DNA of 64,000 nt from Fragum whitleyi (Eukaryota > Mollusca > Bivalvia > Cardiida > Cardiidae): positions 64,410,534 to 64,474,533 of the forward strand of contig OX411543.1 in the NCBI GenBank assembly GCA_948146395.1. The letters run 5' to 3'. Below the pieces are notes generated by a model. That model did not search any database. It was not told where the DNA came from and saw only the letters and a list, made by a program, of their open reading frames with translations. Position numbers and translations under genes: made by a program. Below, in pieces: positions 1-10,345 of the stretch; position 1 is the stretch's first letter, and each line of letters begins with the position of its first letter.

Positions 1-11
1 GTATTTTGTAA

Positions 12-223
12 AACTTTACTATTAGTAAAGTTGAAAAGTAAATTTAAACAGCATTAATTTGTAATTTCAGGTTTCTGCTATGGCCTTTAAAACAGAAGGA
101 TTTGGAGTATTTGGTACAACTTTACTATTAGTAAAGTTGAAAAGTAAATTTAAACAGTATTTATTTGTAATTTCAGGTTTCTGCTATGGCCTTTAAAACA
201 GAAGGATTTGGAGTATTTGGTAC
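12..223. repeat. 106-bp tandem duplication containing a 3' splice site and exon start
   Basis: Two near-identical 106-bp units lie head to tail (12-117 and 118-223). Each holds an AT-rich intron end, the acceptor TTTGTAATTTCAG and about 47 bp of coding sequence that reads VSAMAFKTEGFGVFGT. The units differ at only a few bases in the intronic part, so the duplication is recent or conserved. Only the downstream copy leads into an open exon (177-299). Splicing to the upstream acceptor at 71 shifts frame through the second copy and meets a TAA at about 195. Confidence 0.9.
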
Positions 224-1905
224 AATCAGTAATGTGTCTAAAGGTGGCATCAGTGACATTGCCGATGATGGATCAGTATGCATCGACACAGAACTACAGG
301 TACAGTTAACATCGTCATGAAATTGACAATAATTCCGATCAAATACATTCAAAATTACTCACTCAGCGCTCCATTCATTCATTCAAAACACTCATTTAAA
401 AAACGCTCCGAAATCATGAAAAGTGATAAGATTAACAACTTCATTCAAATCAAAAATCGAAATAGAAAAATCCACGATTTCACTGATATAATTGAATTTT
501 GTAAGTGTATTACGCGTTCGTAAAGACATAGAAATCTGTTCATTGAACCTGTATCTTGAAGAAAATTAGTGATATTGGATTAACTCCCTTTATTTTCACT
601 CAAAACTCGCTCCGCATACTCATTCAATTTCATTCCAAAATCATTCCAAAATCATTCATCTTGTCAATTTTTACGATGTTCTTAACTGTATGTGTTAAAT
701 ACAGTTTGTAACATCATGAAATTGACACTCACTTCAATCAACATCCTTCTAAATCACTCAATTTAAAACAATTACTGAAATCACTTAAAACGCCCTGACA
801 TTATTGAAAAACGCTTCGAAACTGTTTAAAACGATAATCATTTCATTCAAATCGCTCAAATCACTCTATGATATTTTAAGCTGGTTTTGATTTTAAGCAC
901 CAGGGTGATCTCTATGGACACATAAACAGAAAAGTACGTTGACTTTTTAAAGGGTGGTAACATTATATCGATAATTTTGTCCGATTCGCACGAAATAAGC
1001 GATTCTATTTTACCTCCCTTAAATTCATTCCAGGCGCGGACCCAAATTTGATATGTAAATTGACAGAGATCATGTTCCAAAGCGAAAGCAACAAGTTGGA
1101 CCTAGAAACCCGTTTTTGCATAGATGAAAATAAGAAATAAAAAAAAATAGTCTTGAAACATTTTTTGAACTTGCCTGGCCATCGTCTGGAGAAAAGGGGC
1201 CTTCATATATTTTTGATGCATGCAGTTGTAAAATTTTCCTAGTCAAATTCTAAAAAAATAATCTTTGTGAACAATGAAGTTATCACTAGATATCTCAATC
1301 CGAGATAATTTGTGTTTCACAAGCAAATCTCGTGTATCATTCATTTTCAGATATTTGAATTACAACGTTGTAAACTGGTGAAGAAACTTTTATCAAACTA
1401 CAACAAGACAACTGTATCGTGTATTCGACTATCTAACAAGGGAGAACACGCTGTGTTCATTGACACAAGTCCAACCGATTGTGTGAAAGTTTGCCGCGTA
1501 GATAATAGTCAAATTATAGCGACGTGTCTCTTGCACACGGTGCCGGAAACCATACAAGTTGTCCCGTCACTCAACGTCATCATTGTGATAGGTAAAAATA
1601 GAAACTTACATATCCTTGCGCTGAGAGACTGTGACAGGAAGTACGATTATTCAACAAAACAATCTAGAGCCAAGGCGATCCTAGGCATGGATAATACCGT
1701 AGATCTGGTCTCGTATGAAACTAGCGAGAAAGTTCGTCAACAAATGAAAGAAAATGCCAAAACACAGAAAATGAGAAATTTGAATGTTGACCTTGGACTC
1801 ATTTCAAACATCAAGGTAAATGGGCGATATCAGAAAGCGAAGTCCGACAACTTTACAAAGGGAGACAATTCTCGACCCACCAGTAATTCGTGTATATTGA
1901 TATAG
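177..1905 (+). CDS. C-terminal exons of a WD40-repeat protein (NACHT/WD-like), partial
   Basis: Two exons fit together in phase 0: 177-299 (41 codons, acceptor TTTCAG before 177, donor CAG|GT at 299/300) and 1351-1905 (acceptor TTTTCAG, 184 codons, stop TAG). The joined peptide has the beta-strand pattern of WD40 blades, for example SVCIDTELQ|IFELQRCKLVKKL, then TVSCIRLSNKGEHAVFIDT, then VKVCRVDNSQIIATCLLH and VIIVIGKNRNLHILAL. This matches WD-propeller tails of NACHT-WD type proteins; the family call is inference because the N-terminal domains lie outside the window. The last 60 residues are polar and basic and end in Cys-Ile-Leu-Ile, a CaaX-like box that could direct geranylgeranylation. 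The intron (300-1350) is almost filled by two copies of one TA-target element. No start codon is expected here. A strong polyadenylation signal was not found close to the stop; AATAAA occurs near 2523. Confidence 0.6.
303..688. mobile_element. TA-target MITE, family A (CAGTTAAC TIR), copy 1
   Basis: The ends are inverted (left CAGTTAACATCG, right CGATGTTCTTAACTG) and the element is flanked by TA on both sides (301-302, 689-690). The body contains the family signature AAATTGACA near the left end, CACTCAGCGCTCCATTCATT, and TTTCACTCAAAACTCGCTCC. No coding capacity is evident. TA target sites and CAGT ends fit Tc1/mariner-pogo type mobilisation, but no transposase of this kind is present here. 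The left end lies inside the intron's 5' splice site. Confidence 0.85.
702..1078. mobile_element. TA-target MITE, family A, copy 2 (diverged)
   Basis: A second family A copy starts 12 bp after copy 1, preceded by TA (700-701). Its left end is CAGTTTGTAACATCATG followed by AAATTGACACTCACTTCAA. The interior has the hairpin-like block GGTAACATTATATCGATAA ... ATTTTACCTCCCTTAAATTC. The right end decays into TAAATTGACAGAGATCATG. Confidence 0.7.
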
Positions 1906-2014
1906 AACCCCTTCTTCATAATCCTCAGACTTACTTGACATTAGCATCGAACAAAATATCATGGAAACCTACTTTTACTTGTGTATAACGTTATTGTGTA
2001 CCTGGTATGGCGTG

Positions 2015-2181
2015 GCTTAAGGTAGTGGACCCGTAATAGCTGCAACGTTTCGGGATTAATGAATTTTAACAGTGTTAAGCTAGGTTTCCTAATGATTTTC
2101 ATTAGGAAAACTCGGTTAACACTGTGAAAGAACAAATGGTCCAAAATAATGCTGAACTATTACGTTTTCACTACCTAAACC
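2015..2181. mobile_element. Palindromic MITE, family C, with 8-bp flanking repeats
   Basis: A 167-bp foldback element. Its ends read GCTTAAGGTAGTGGAC and (reverse) GGTTTAGGTAGTG. The centre is a hairpin built from AGGTTTCCTAATGA / TCATTAGGAAAACTC with AACAGTGTTAA outside it. ATGGCGTG occurs directly on both sides (2007-2014 and 2182-2189), which is the 8-bp target duplication expected of hAT elements. Three more copies are in the window. Confidence 0.8.
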
Positions 2182-2461
2182 ATGGCGTGATTTGTTCAGT
2201 TGATTTTTTCAAAACATTGTTACCGTCAGAAGTTCATCGAAAATTATCGTTAACATACTAGGTTTCAAAGCTCTTACATAAAACCAGAAGGATAAACGTA
2301 AGAAAAAAATGTATGCAAATCGTCGCTGGGTGAACAAAAAACCTTCGTAACAATTGTTAAGCTTATTCAAGCTGAATGATTTGACGTTGATTCTCCTAAT
2401 CATTCAAATAGATCAAATCATTCCATAATATTATTCATCAGCCATTGAATTTGTGTTTTCG

Positions 2462-2598
2462 CCCCCCCCCCCCCCCCACTCCCACTACTTCCGGAACAAA
2501 TTCGATCAACTATTTGTTTATAAATAAATCAAACTGTAAAAAGTTCCGGAACAAAATCGATCAACTGTTTGTTTATAAATAAATCAAAATATAAAAAA
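2462..2598. repeat. Poly-C run and 55-bp direct repeat
   Basis: A 16-base C run (2462-2477) is followed by two direct copies, 55 bp apart, of a unit beginning CCGGAACAAA and containing CGATCAACT and GTTTATAAATAAATCAAA. Nothing suggests coding. Confidence 0.8.
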
Positions 2599-2998
2599 AC
2601 GTAATAAGTTGCACGGGTACTATTAGATTCGAAAATTTACAAAGGGCGAATTATCAAAAACGAAGGATAACCCAACCAGCATATAAAAACAAAGCTAAAC
2701 GTCTTCACTCCCTTTCATTCTGTTCATTTTTTATGCCCCCCTGCCCCGCCCCGCACCCATCCACATCAATCCGGGGTATATTGTTCTAGCACTGTCTGTT
2801 TTATCAGTTTGTCTATAATAATGTCTATGACTCGTATGTATCCCACAAACTTTGATATTGGCAATAACATATTTAAGGTAAGGGCCTCCATATTTCTCAT
2901 TCATGAGTATAGCTTATTACAAAACTTTTCTCTTTCTGTCGGTACCACTTTCAGTTTCAAGGTCATTGATTAATGTTAAGGTCATTGTTAAAGACCAT

Positions 2999-3248
2999 AT
3001 GAGCCTGTGCGTGACATTTCCAACACTTTGAAATTCTTGTGAGTTGCAAATGTTGAGTAGCGCAGAATGCGACATACTGTAAATATAAAGTTACCCGAAA
3101 GTAAACAGATACTTTGAGACCATATCTATTTACTAAACGCAAAGTAAAGACTCTGGACAGACTGTGCGGATGCACAGACTGGTCAGAGTCTTTGCTTTGC
3201 GCATACATGTATTAGAAATTGTTGGAAATCTCATGTACAGGCTCATAT
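2999..3248. mobile_element. Palindromic MITE, family I (GAGCCTGTGCGTGACATTTC ends)
   Basis: The inverted ends are ATGAGCCTGTGCGTGACATT on the left and GGAAATCTCATGTACAGGCTC on the right. The core is a second inverted pair around AGACTCTGGACAGACTGTGC / GCACAGACTGGTCAGAGTCT. There is no open frame of interest. A T run of about 25 follows at 3294-3318. Related copies or fragments occur at 7.0, 10.2, 46.7 and 62.5 kb. Confidence 0.75.
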
Positions 3249-3574
3249 ATATTGAGAATTTCTTAAAAATGACAGATGCGGGAGTGCGTGGTCTTTTTTT
3301 TTTTTTTTTTTTTTTTTTGTTTGTTTGTTTTATTGAACAAAGATATTGTGATACTGTCTAACTTCCTGCATTGTTTTAGGCTATAACCGGATATATATAA
3401 TATATTTATTATCAATTAAATAACTTATTGCCAAATGTTATTTTTTAATTATGTCAAACTCTCTAAACTGTTTTGCCTAATGAATAGAAAAGTATTGAAT
3501 GTTTCTGTGAAAAACAGTTTTAGGAAGGTCCGAGGAAATAGTTTTTTTCCGTGCACAACAGACAATTTTCTCAA

Positions 3575-3770
3575 CTTTACAATTTAAATGAATGTATGAA
3601 CCATAATTGAGGCTGTATTGATACGTGATTAATAGTATCTTTATGTTCATACATTTATATTAGTTTTTACGATAGAATTGCGACTGTTATCGCACGTTTA
3701 AATTTGAGAAACTTCTCATTTGAGAATAAGCTGAGATTTATAAAAAATTGGGCCTAGATTGAAGTTCGGA
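3575..3770. repeat. Family D repeat fragment
   Basis: Contains ATCTTTATGTTCATACATTTATAT, AGAATTGCGACTGTTATCGC and AATTTGAGAAACTTCTCATTT-like motifs shared with fuller copies at 8205-8450 and 58225-58500. The left half is largely decayed. Confidence 0.55.
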
Positions 3771-4078
3771 CCTTTACCACTTTGATATTTGATTTATACT
3801 GATTTATTCTATTTGGATTGCGGCGAAAGCTAAAGCTTACATGGTCTATTTCGAATACCAAAGCTAGATGTTTTCACGTCCCTGAAAGCGAGAGGCATTG
3901 GTTTAAACCCACTGCAACCAAATAGTACAGGTGGGTTAATAAGTGTTTCGCCTTTGAACACTCCCCAGCGACGGTGTTGCTCGAACCACGTACCTCCAGA
4001 TCAGGAGACGAGCGCGTTTACCAGGAGGCCACCGAGACAATCACTGGTATTGGATTTACAAGATTCCCTGATAAGTAC
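3771..4078. other. Intergenic, nothing recognised
   Basis: Single-copy-looking DNA with no splice-bounded open frame and no similarity to the other repeats in the window. Confidence 0.5.
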
Positions 4079-4405
4079 AATTAATTATATCGTGAAATTG
4101 ACATTCATCTCAATCAAAACCATTCTAAATCGCTCACTCAGCGCTCCATTCAATTATTCCAATCAATCACTCAAACCATTCCAAAACGTTCACACCCTTT
4201 GAAAAATATAGAATAAAAAACTTCATTCAAAATAAATTTGGATAGAGAAAAATCGCGATTTCACTCGCAAAATTCAAATCGTAAGCGTCTAATAAGTTCT
4301 TGAAGAAATAGAAGGCTATCTATGGAACTTGTATGCATATTTTACTAAAAGAGGTAATCCATATCGCCAATTTTGTTCATCCTGACTTATTTTTTCTTGG
4401 AATAA
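4079..4405. mobile_element. Family A MITE, 3'-truncated copy
   Basis: Starts with ATATCGTGAAATTGACATTC, then CACTCAGCGCTCCATTCAA, AAAATCGCGATTTCACTCG, and reaches the internal block GAGGTAATCCATATCGCCAA before similarity stops. The right TIR is absent. Confidence 0.75.
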
Positions 4406-4625
4406 TGGTAGCTCAAATGAGTTTCGCGTCAATCAATGACGTCACTCATTTTTTGGTGCGTCATACAGTCTTCAATCTAATCGAAGTAAACAAACATGCT
4501 ATTTTTCCTACATATACGTTTTAGGTACTTTTTTTAAAATGCCAAGAAAACTTTTTTTTGTTTAATCAGCACTGTATCTCATTGGATTTTAGCGTAATTC
4601 GTTTCAAAAGAGAATCGATCTCCAA

Positions 4626-4815
4626 GAATCAAAGCTGCCATTACCAATTCGATTTTTTGTCTATGTTCCCGGTGAGGCGCACAAAGGAAACTTGCTTTTA
4701 AACGAATGTATACTCCAGTTGTTTTACATGTATCATCGAAGCGAGAGAATCTTAAAATACCATTACCAATTCGAATTTTTGTCTATGTTCCCGGCGAGGC
4801 GCCCCAAGGAAGCTT
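4626..4815. repeat. Direct duplication, about 122-bp period
   Basis: CCATTACCAATTCGA followed by TTTTTGTCTATGTTCCCGG and GAGGCGC occurs twice (near 4637 and 4759) in the same orientation, with unrelated sequence between. No gene is indicated. Confidence 0.75.
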
Positions 4816-5985
4816 TAGAAGTTATACTGGAGCAGCCGTATATGTCAATATTGTCAGGTCAGCATTAACCAATGAAAATGCTTGAATTGTCTAGAATTAT
4901 CCTTGCAGTATAAAAAAAGGTACTCAAGAGTTGGAACATAGTAGTACAAATGTTTATGTCCTGGAATCATCGAATTGCGATCGTGAATGTTGCAGCGGGA
5001 TTGTAGCTGGAAGGCAATTGAAGCTCAAAGTCGTAGTAGAACCCTATTAGAAACATTATGCGTCTTGCTCCGGCCACTTTCAGATGCAAGATTCGCCAAA
5101 TCGATTGATGGTGGCGAATAACAACACTAAGCAAGCACAATATATCGCCTGGGATCTTTGGTACCCAAGGGTGATGCCCACTACGTGAATAGAACACAAA
5201 ACACAAAGTGGGTATCATCCTTGGCTTAAGAAATTGGGTAGACTTGGTAGTTGAAAAAAAACTCGAAAGAATACAGGTAACTATTGCATCATTTTGAACC
5301 GTATACCCACCGTTCTAAATTCCCAGCCTTCAAATTACCAGCTTTTGGCCCATTATCGAGGCAATGTCCTACTTTGTCTGAAAATACCTGGCTTTGTACT
5401 TTAAGCAACAAAATGTAAACAAACCACGAAAGAGTTGCATCATTTCGACCTCAGTGAACGAACGTTCCAGAAATAGCTGCCATCTTGTTTAACCTTTCAT
5501 ACATCTGTTTTTCAAGAGTTATTTTCCACAAAAATATAGAATATTTTTATTTTCAGAAATTTAATTTTGTTTATGATCGAAGCTTGTTAGCTGACGCATC
5601 AGAAAAAAGGGTTAATCATTTTGGTGGGTTATCGATGTATTTATGTTCGATTGTAATATGATTTGAAATAACTTTATGACTACGACGGAAAAGGGTAAAG
5701 GGAGATAATTCGTGGCAGGTGGAAAGTAATTCAATTTTCTTATCGATTGTACGTCAAGATATTCCAAGTGTTATCTTTCAGTTATTTCCGTTCACACATT
5801 CTGTATTAACTTTTCGTTATCTTTATTGACATGTTCAAGTTGTTCCAAGATCATACGATATTTCTACCTTTTCGAAATTAATTTGTTTGGAAACGAATAC
5901 CTAACAAAAGCATTCGGTAAATAGTAAGCAAACTCGATCCATTATATCTTTGTTTCCCTCCACCTCCTATCATTTTCTGCCTGTT
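4816..5985. other. Intergenic, nothing recognised
   Basis: About 1.2 kb of AT-rich DNA without a convincing exon, RNA gene or window-wide repeat on either strand. Confidence 0.5.
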
Positions 5986-5989
5986 TTTT

Positions 5990-6182
<193 letters not shown>

Positions 6183-6411
6183 CGCGATAGTATCAGAGGA
6201 CAGTACTAAGCACTTTTTAAAATACAAGTATGTAATCAAGCACACCAAGACAAATTATTTGTCACCATAATAATCGAAGTAAAATGATTGTTACAATTCA
6301 AAACTTGTTCTTGTTTGCAAAAGTATAGCGTCTGGCTTGGCCGATAGCCTGTGTATTTACACGGATTGGCCACAGTATTCACAATGTTTACTGTCTAAAG
6401 ATAAGTTATTA

Positions 6412-6660
6412 CAGTTAACAACATCGTGAAATTTACAAGGTGAACGATTTTGAGTGATTTTTTAATCAAATTTAATGAACCGTAGTACTGAGTTTAAAAG
6501 GAGGCAAAACATAATCGGTAAATTTTAGCGATATTTTTTATCCCCTTTGATAGAAATTACGTTTTTCCCCGATTTTGTGTTTTTGCGTTCCAATTGGAAG
6601 TTTATAAATCAATATCAGCCAATAAAATAACGCAATTTTTATGATCGCTTTGATTGAAAT
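6412..6660. mobile_element. Family A MITE, variant right half
   Basis: After TA, the left end reads CAGTTAACAACATCGTGAAA. Further in, the sequence resembles the copy at 30011-30285 (TTTTGTGTTTT, then CCAATAAAAT...), so these two define a subfamily with a different 3' half. Confidence 0.65.
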
Positions 6661-6968
6661 GGAATAACTATGCAAATGAGTTCAGACCGAAAAGCAACGC
6701 CATTTTTTAACCGCGAAATTGACGCCATACTGTATATTATGTGGGGATTATTTTAAAACGGCGTTTCGCGGAAAATTGAAATGTTGAATTTCAAGAATTT
6801 TGACGATTTTTCTCTAAAATTTGGGTCATATTATAAATAGAATATCAAATTTGTGCTCATGAAATACCAAATTTATTAAACTTGTCATCTAAAACAGATA
6901 AAAACTCGGCACAGACTGGTTTAATACATTTGGTATTGAACGACCACTCATTCAATATCCTCTAATTG
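6661..6968. repeat. Family E repeat, 5'-truncated copy
   Basis: Begins GGAATAACTATGCAAATGAG and ends CACTCATTCAATATCCTC. It shares GGCGTTTCGCGGAAA, AAATTTGTGCTCATGAAATA and CTCGTCATCTAAAAC-like blocks with fuller copies at 12691-13097 and 51921-52342. Confidence 0.75.
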
Positions 6969-7007
6969 TAACCCATTTCCATGAGGTTAGCAAATATTCG
7001 TATTGTA

Positions 7008-7095
7008 TTGTGTTTGCCCAGACTGTTCAACGTCTGTCTGTCACACACACGTGAAATTATTGGAAATGTCACTTATTGGCTCATGGAGGATCATT
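7008..7095. repeat. Family I fragment
   Basis: GTTTGCCCAGACTGTTCAAC and AAATTATTGGAAATGTCACTT followed by TGGCTCAT match the right arm of family I. The left arm is missing. Confidence 0.5.
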
Positions 7096-7627
7096 TTGAC
7101 TATCTTTGAAACCAAAAATGCAACGAAACAGGAGACGTTAAAAAGACGAAATAGGAAAGAAAAACAACCTAACAAAAGACGTAAATAAGAAGAAAATAGA
7201 AAAGAAATGATACACCGAATTCCTGGCGTTTTATCAAATTTCAATGGCAGAGATATACAGATTCTGGTTATATCGTAAATATTTAATTGATTGAATTATC
7301 TGTTTGGAGGTCATGGATCTGAGATCAAAACATAAACTTTGAAGTTCTAGGTTACTAGGCCATCTTGAACATGTGTATGATTTGTACCAGACATTGACTT
7401 TTTAGCAAACGTGCCGACTTTGAAGTGTGTGGCCTTGCCTTTTAAAGAAATGGCCAGATTTTACCAATCTATACTTAAATGCAAAAAAATGTCCATTTTG
7501 TCTGCTTGGAAAAAACATTTACACTTGTCGTCCTGAAAAAGATCTTCGGCAAAATTGAATTAAAACCGAAGTGCCAAACGGACTTGATAAACCTATTGTG
7601 AGTCATTTTCTTCTTTTTTTTATCCCT

Positions 7628-7850
7628 TTCCTGTTTTACAAAATTTTGGACCTGTCCAAATTCAAAGGTTTTGCAGACGAAAATTTAAAGTGGATTTAAT
7701 TTGAAAAATAATCATTCAGTAGGGTATAAAATAGTGTGGAAAAAGAAGAAATTGCTTGTCAGAAGCAATTTCTTCTTTTTTCACAATGTTTTCTCAATCA
7801 TAAAATCATAGGCACGTAAAAAGCAGGGATTAAACAGCAAATGGTTAAGT
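7628..7850. repeat. Family F repeat, copy 1
   Basis: About 220 bp, nearly identical to 12402-12622. Starts CCTGTTTTACAAAATTTTGGA and includes a hairpin AAGAAGAAATTGCTT/GTCAG/AAGCAATTTCTTC. Ends AGCAGGGATTAAACAGCAAA. High identity suggests relatively recent spread or a segmental copy. Confidence 0.85.
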
Positions 7851-7959
7851 AAGATTTTTTTTATGTTAATCTCGGATAAATGAAACAAACGTCCCATTAT
7901 CTAGCCATTGATAATGAAGCATGTTTCTTTTCCAAAGAATTCCATACTACATGTATCAG

Positions 7960-8093
7960 CCCTGTTTTCAGAATGACAAAACGTTGCAAACAATTTGCCA
8001 TTTATACCCCGCTTTGCACTTGCACTTGTGTGCAAAGCGGGGAATAATTGGCAAATTGTTTGCACCGTTTTGTCACCCTGAACGCAGGACAGG
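7960..8093. mobile_element. Foldback MITE, family B (GCAAAGCGGGG hairpin), copy 1
   Basis: A 134-bp palindrome. The arms run CCCTGTTTTCAGAATGACAA ... TACCCCGCTTTGCAC and GTGCAAAGCGGGGAATAATT ... GTCACCCTGAACGCAGG. The complete arms pair over about 60 bp. Seven further whole or half copies were seen (18.7, 29.8, 31.6, 33.0, 40.1, 51.3 and 51.6 kb). Confidence 0.9.
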
Positions 8094-8204
8094 TTTTCTA
8101 TCCGTATATGGCAAGTCATTATATTTTCATTTTTCTGTAATTTGCTTCTTGAATACATCTTTGTTTATTTCCGTTTACTCAAGCTATATCTATACCTGGG
8201 CCCG

Positions 8205-8450
8205 AATTTACAAAACTTTTTTTCGTGCTTAATTGAGATTTATTCTAAAAATTAGAATTCAAATCAATGTATGGACATAAAAGATAAAATCGATAAGTTT
8301 TTATTTAAATAAAAACTTATTGATATTATCTTTTATGTTCATACATTTATATAAGTATTACAACAGAATTATTGCATTAATATCAAGTTGAAATTGGAGA
8401 AAATTTTGAGTTGAGAATGAGAAAAGTTTATAACCTTGCGTCCTGATAGT
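8205..8450. repeat. Family D repeat, palindromic copy
   Basis: Centred on ATCGATAAGTTTTTATTTAA / TAAATAAAAACTTATTGATA, with AATGTATGGACATAAAAGA and TCTTTTATGTTCATACATT as outer arms, then TTAATATCAAGTTGAAATT and GAGAATGAGAAAAGTTTATA. The 58.2-kb copy is interrupted by another hairpin. Confidence 0.75.
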
Positions 8451-8671
8451 AAAACGAGATAATATAAGTAATAATAGAAAAAAGTTTATCCAGAATAACC
8501 ACGACCTTTTCAGAATTCTGAAATAAACGGCAACAATTGATAGGGTACAGTAGATGAAAAACTTTTGATTCACCAAGGTTGCTTCTAATAGGTACACATG
8601 CACTATTCATTACGCGGGTAATGAACATGTAATCTAAATATTTTGGAGTTAATGCCTATTATAAGAAACCA

Positions 8672-8757
8672 ATCCTCGGATACCCCGGTGTCTCCCTATT
8701 TGCTACGCTATATCGACATGGCGTAGCAAATAGGGAGACCCCGGGGTATCCGAGGAT
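8672..8757. mobile_element. Near-perfect 86-bp hairpin with flanking 10-bp repeats
   Basis: Two 37-bp arms (8672-8708, 8721-8757) match at 36 positions around a 12-base loop. The arms start ATCCTCGGATACCCCGG and end TTTGCTACGC. TAAGAAACCA lies on both sides (8662-8671 and 8759-8768), as a target duplication would. It is GC-richer than its surroundings. No other copy is in the window. A hairpin RNA precursor is possible, but the flanking repeats favour an inserted foldback element. Confidence 0.8.
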
Positions 8758-8768
8758 GTAAGAAACCA

Positions 8769-9235
8769 TTTTAGAAGTTCTTTTCTATCTTAGACGATTG
8801 ATTTTATTGAGAATTTCACACAAGTATTTTCAACTAACGAGCTCACTATAAACAAAAACTGAAGCAATTTTCAAATCAAGAAAAAAGTCTAATTTTCGCT
8901 AATCGATAGAAGCTATGGCTCTCGTAAATTGACATAGTCTATCTTTGAATGTATGGACAATCTTTGGATCCGTGATTTGGACATCAAAAGAGGATTTTGA
9001 CATCAAAAGAGAACCGAAAATAGCAATATTTCATAACCAGATTTTGCTGTGTAGGTTTATTTAGTTAGCCGTCATGGCAAAAATCATTTTATGAAGCATT
9101 TGCCTATGGGACGGAGGAAGATTTTCTTATTTTGCTTACGGAAGAGATACATCATAGATAATCTTTAGGACTGAGCTGAGACACTTGTTTCATAATCCGA
9201 TTTTTATTAGATTTATTGTATGAGACTAACATCTA
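8769..9235. other. Intergenic, nothing recognised
   Basis: No open frame, RNA or repeat family recognised. A short direct echo (GACATCAAAAGAG twice near 8980) is the only structure seen. Confidence 0.45.
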
Positions 9236-9731
9236 CACTTAACAATATCGCGAAATTGACATGAATGGTGATGAATGGTTTTGGATGATTTAGGAATGTA
9301 ATTGAATGAGTGTAACTTGGAGTGTTTTTTGGCTGTACTTTATCGAGGATAATTCAGTATCGCTAATTTAGTCAAAGTCTACTTCCCCCTTAAAGAACAG
9401 AATAGAACAGAAAGAATCTACCCTATTTCCAATTGGTGTATCCGAACCAATCAGACGCTTTTAAATCCACACCACCCAAAATACCATTCAATAATTTTAT
9501 CAATTTCAAACGGTTGATCTTGTTGAACGATTTTGAATTGTTTTGTACGTTTTCCAAGCCTTTTTTAGAGACCCGAGTAGGTGTTAGGAATGAATGAATG
9601 AATGAATGAATGAATGAATGAATGAATGAATGAATGAATGAATGAATGAATGAATAATTGGAGCGCTGAGTGAGCAATTTAGAATGGTTTTTGATCAAGA
9701 TGAGTGACAATTTCACGATGTTACTTAACTG
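9236..9731. mobile_element. Family A MITE with an internal (GAAT)n expansion
   Basis: The left end CACTTAACAATATCGCGAAA and right end TTTCACGATGTTACTTAACTG bracket about 496 bp. The family segment that normally reads GGAATGAATGAATGGAGCGCT is expanded to about 17 GAAT units at 9588-9655. This gives a spurious FIHS repeat frame on the minus strand. Confidence 0.85.
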
Positions 9732-10244
9732 TTTCTAACAACTTCAATGAGAGGGCGAATCAACTGCCTCTAGGACTGAGGTAAAAAATTCCCTTCTTGC
9801 TAACGCAATTCTTGCATCATCACCGGGCCTAGATAGACCGCCACGTGGTTTCCATCAAAACAAATCTCCGCCTTATGTTTACGAGAGGTTAGTAGTGCCC
9901 TGGTTTTCTCAAAATATTTACTTTATCTTAACTATGCTGGCCAGCTTCCAGGGAAGCTGTTAGTGACCTTACCCTTGTTACAACCAATGTCAAAGTGCTT
10001 CTAAAACATTGTAAATACTGCTAATTCGAGATAAACTTACGATATTTATAAGAACATCAATGAAAGGTTTTTGTACGCTTCTGATCGATGTTATCAGTCA
10101 GAATTTGCGTTGTCTACGTTTGAATACTCACGTTTGTAACTGATTCATCGATCGCTTCCGATTAGTATCAACCAACCGTATTAGGTGTTTTCTTTTTCGC
10201 GCTCTTTTACGATAGATATGAAGAAAAGTTTGATCAAACAAATT
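9732..10244. other. Intergenic, nothing recognised
   Basis: No coding or repeat signal identified on either strand. Confidence 0.45.
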
Positions 10245-10345
10245 AAGCCTGTGCGTGACATTTCCAACAATTTGAAATAAGCGCCAAGCAAAGACTCTAG
10301 ATAGCTTGTGCATCTGCACAGTCTGACCAAAGTTTTCCCTTTGCA
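10245..10345. repeat. Family I, half copy
   Basis: Starts TAAGCCTGTGCGTGACATTT and contains AGCAAAGACTCTAGATAGC and GCATCTGCACAGTCTGACCA. The right TIR is missing. Confidence 0.65.

Noticed and set aside
1959..2403. Short minus-strand frames after the WD-repeat gene
   Set aside because: They cover the family C palindrome and AT-rich DNA; chance frames.
9423..9716. Minus-strand frame with FIHS repeats
   Set aside because: Comes from the GAAT expansion inside a family A element; the same artefact occurs at 47365-47574.
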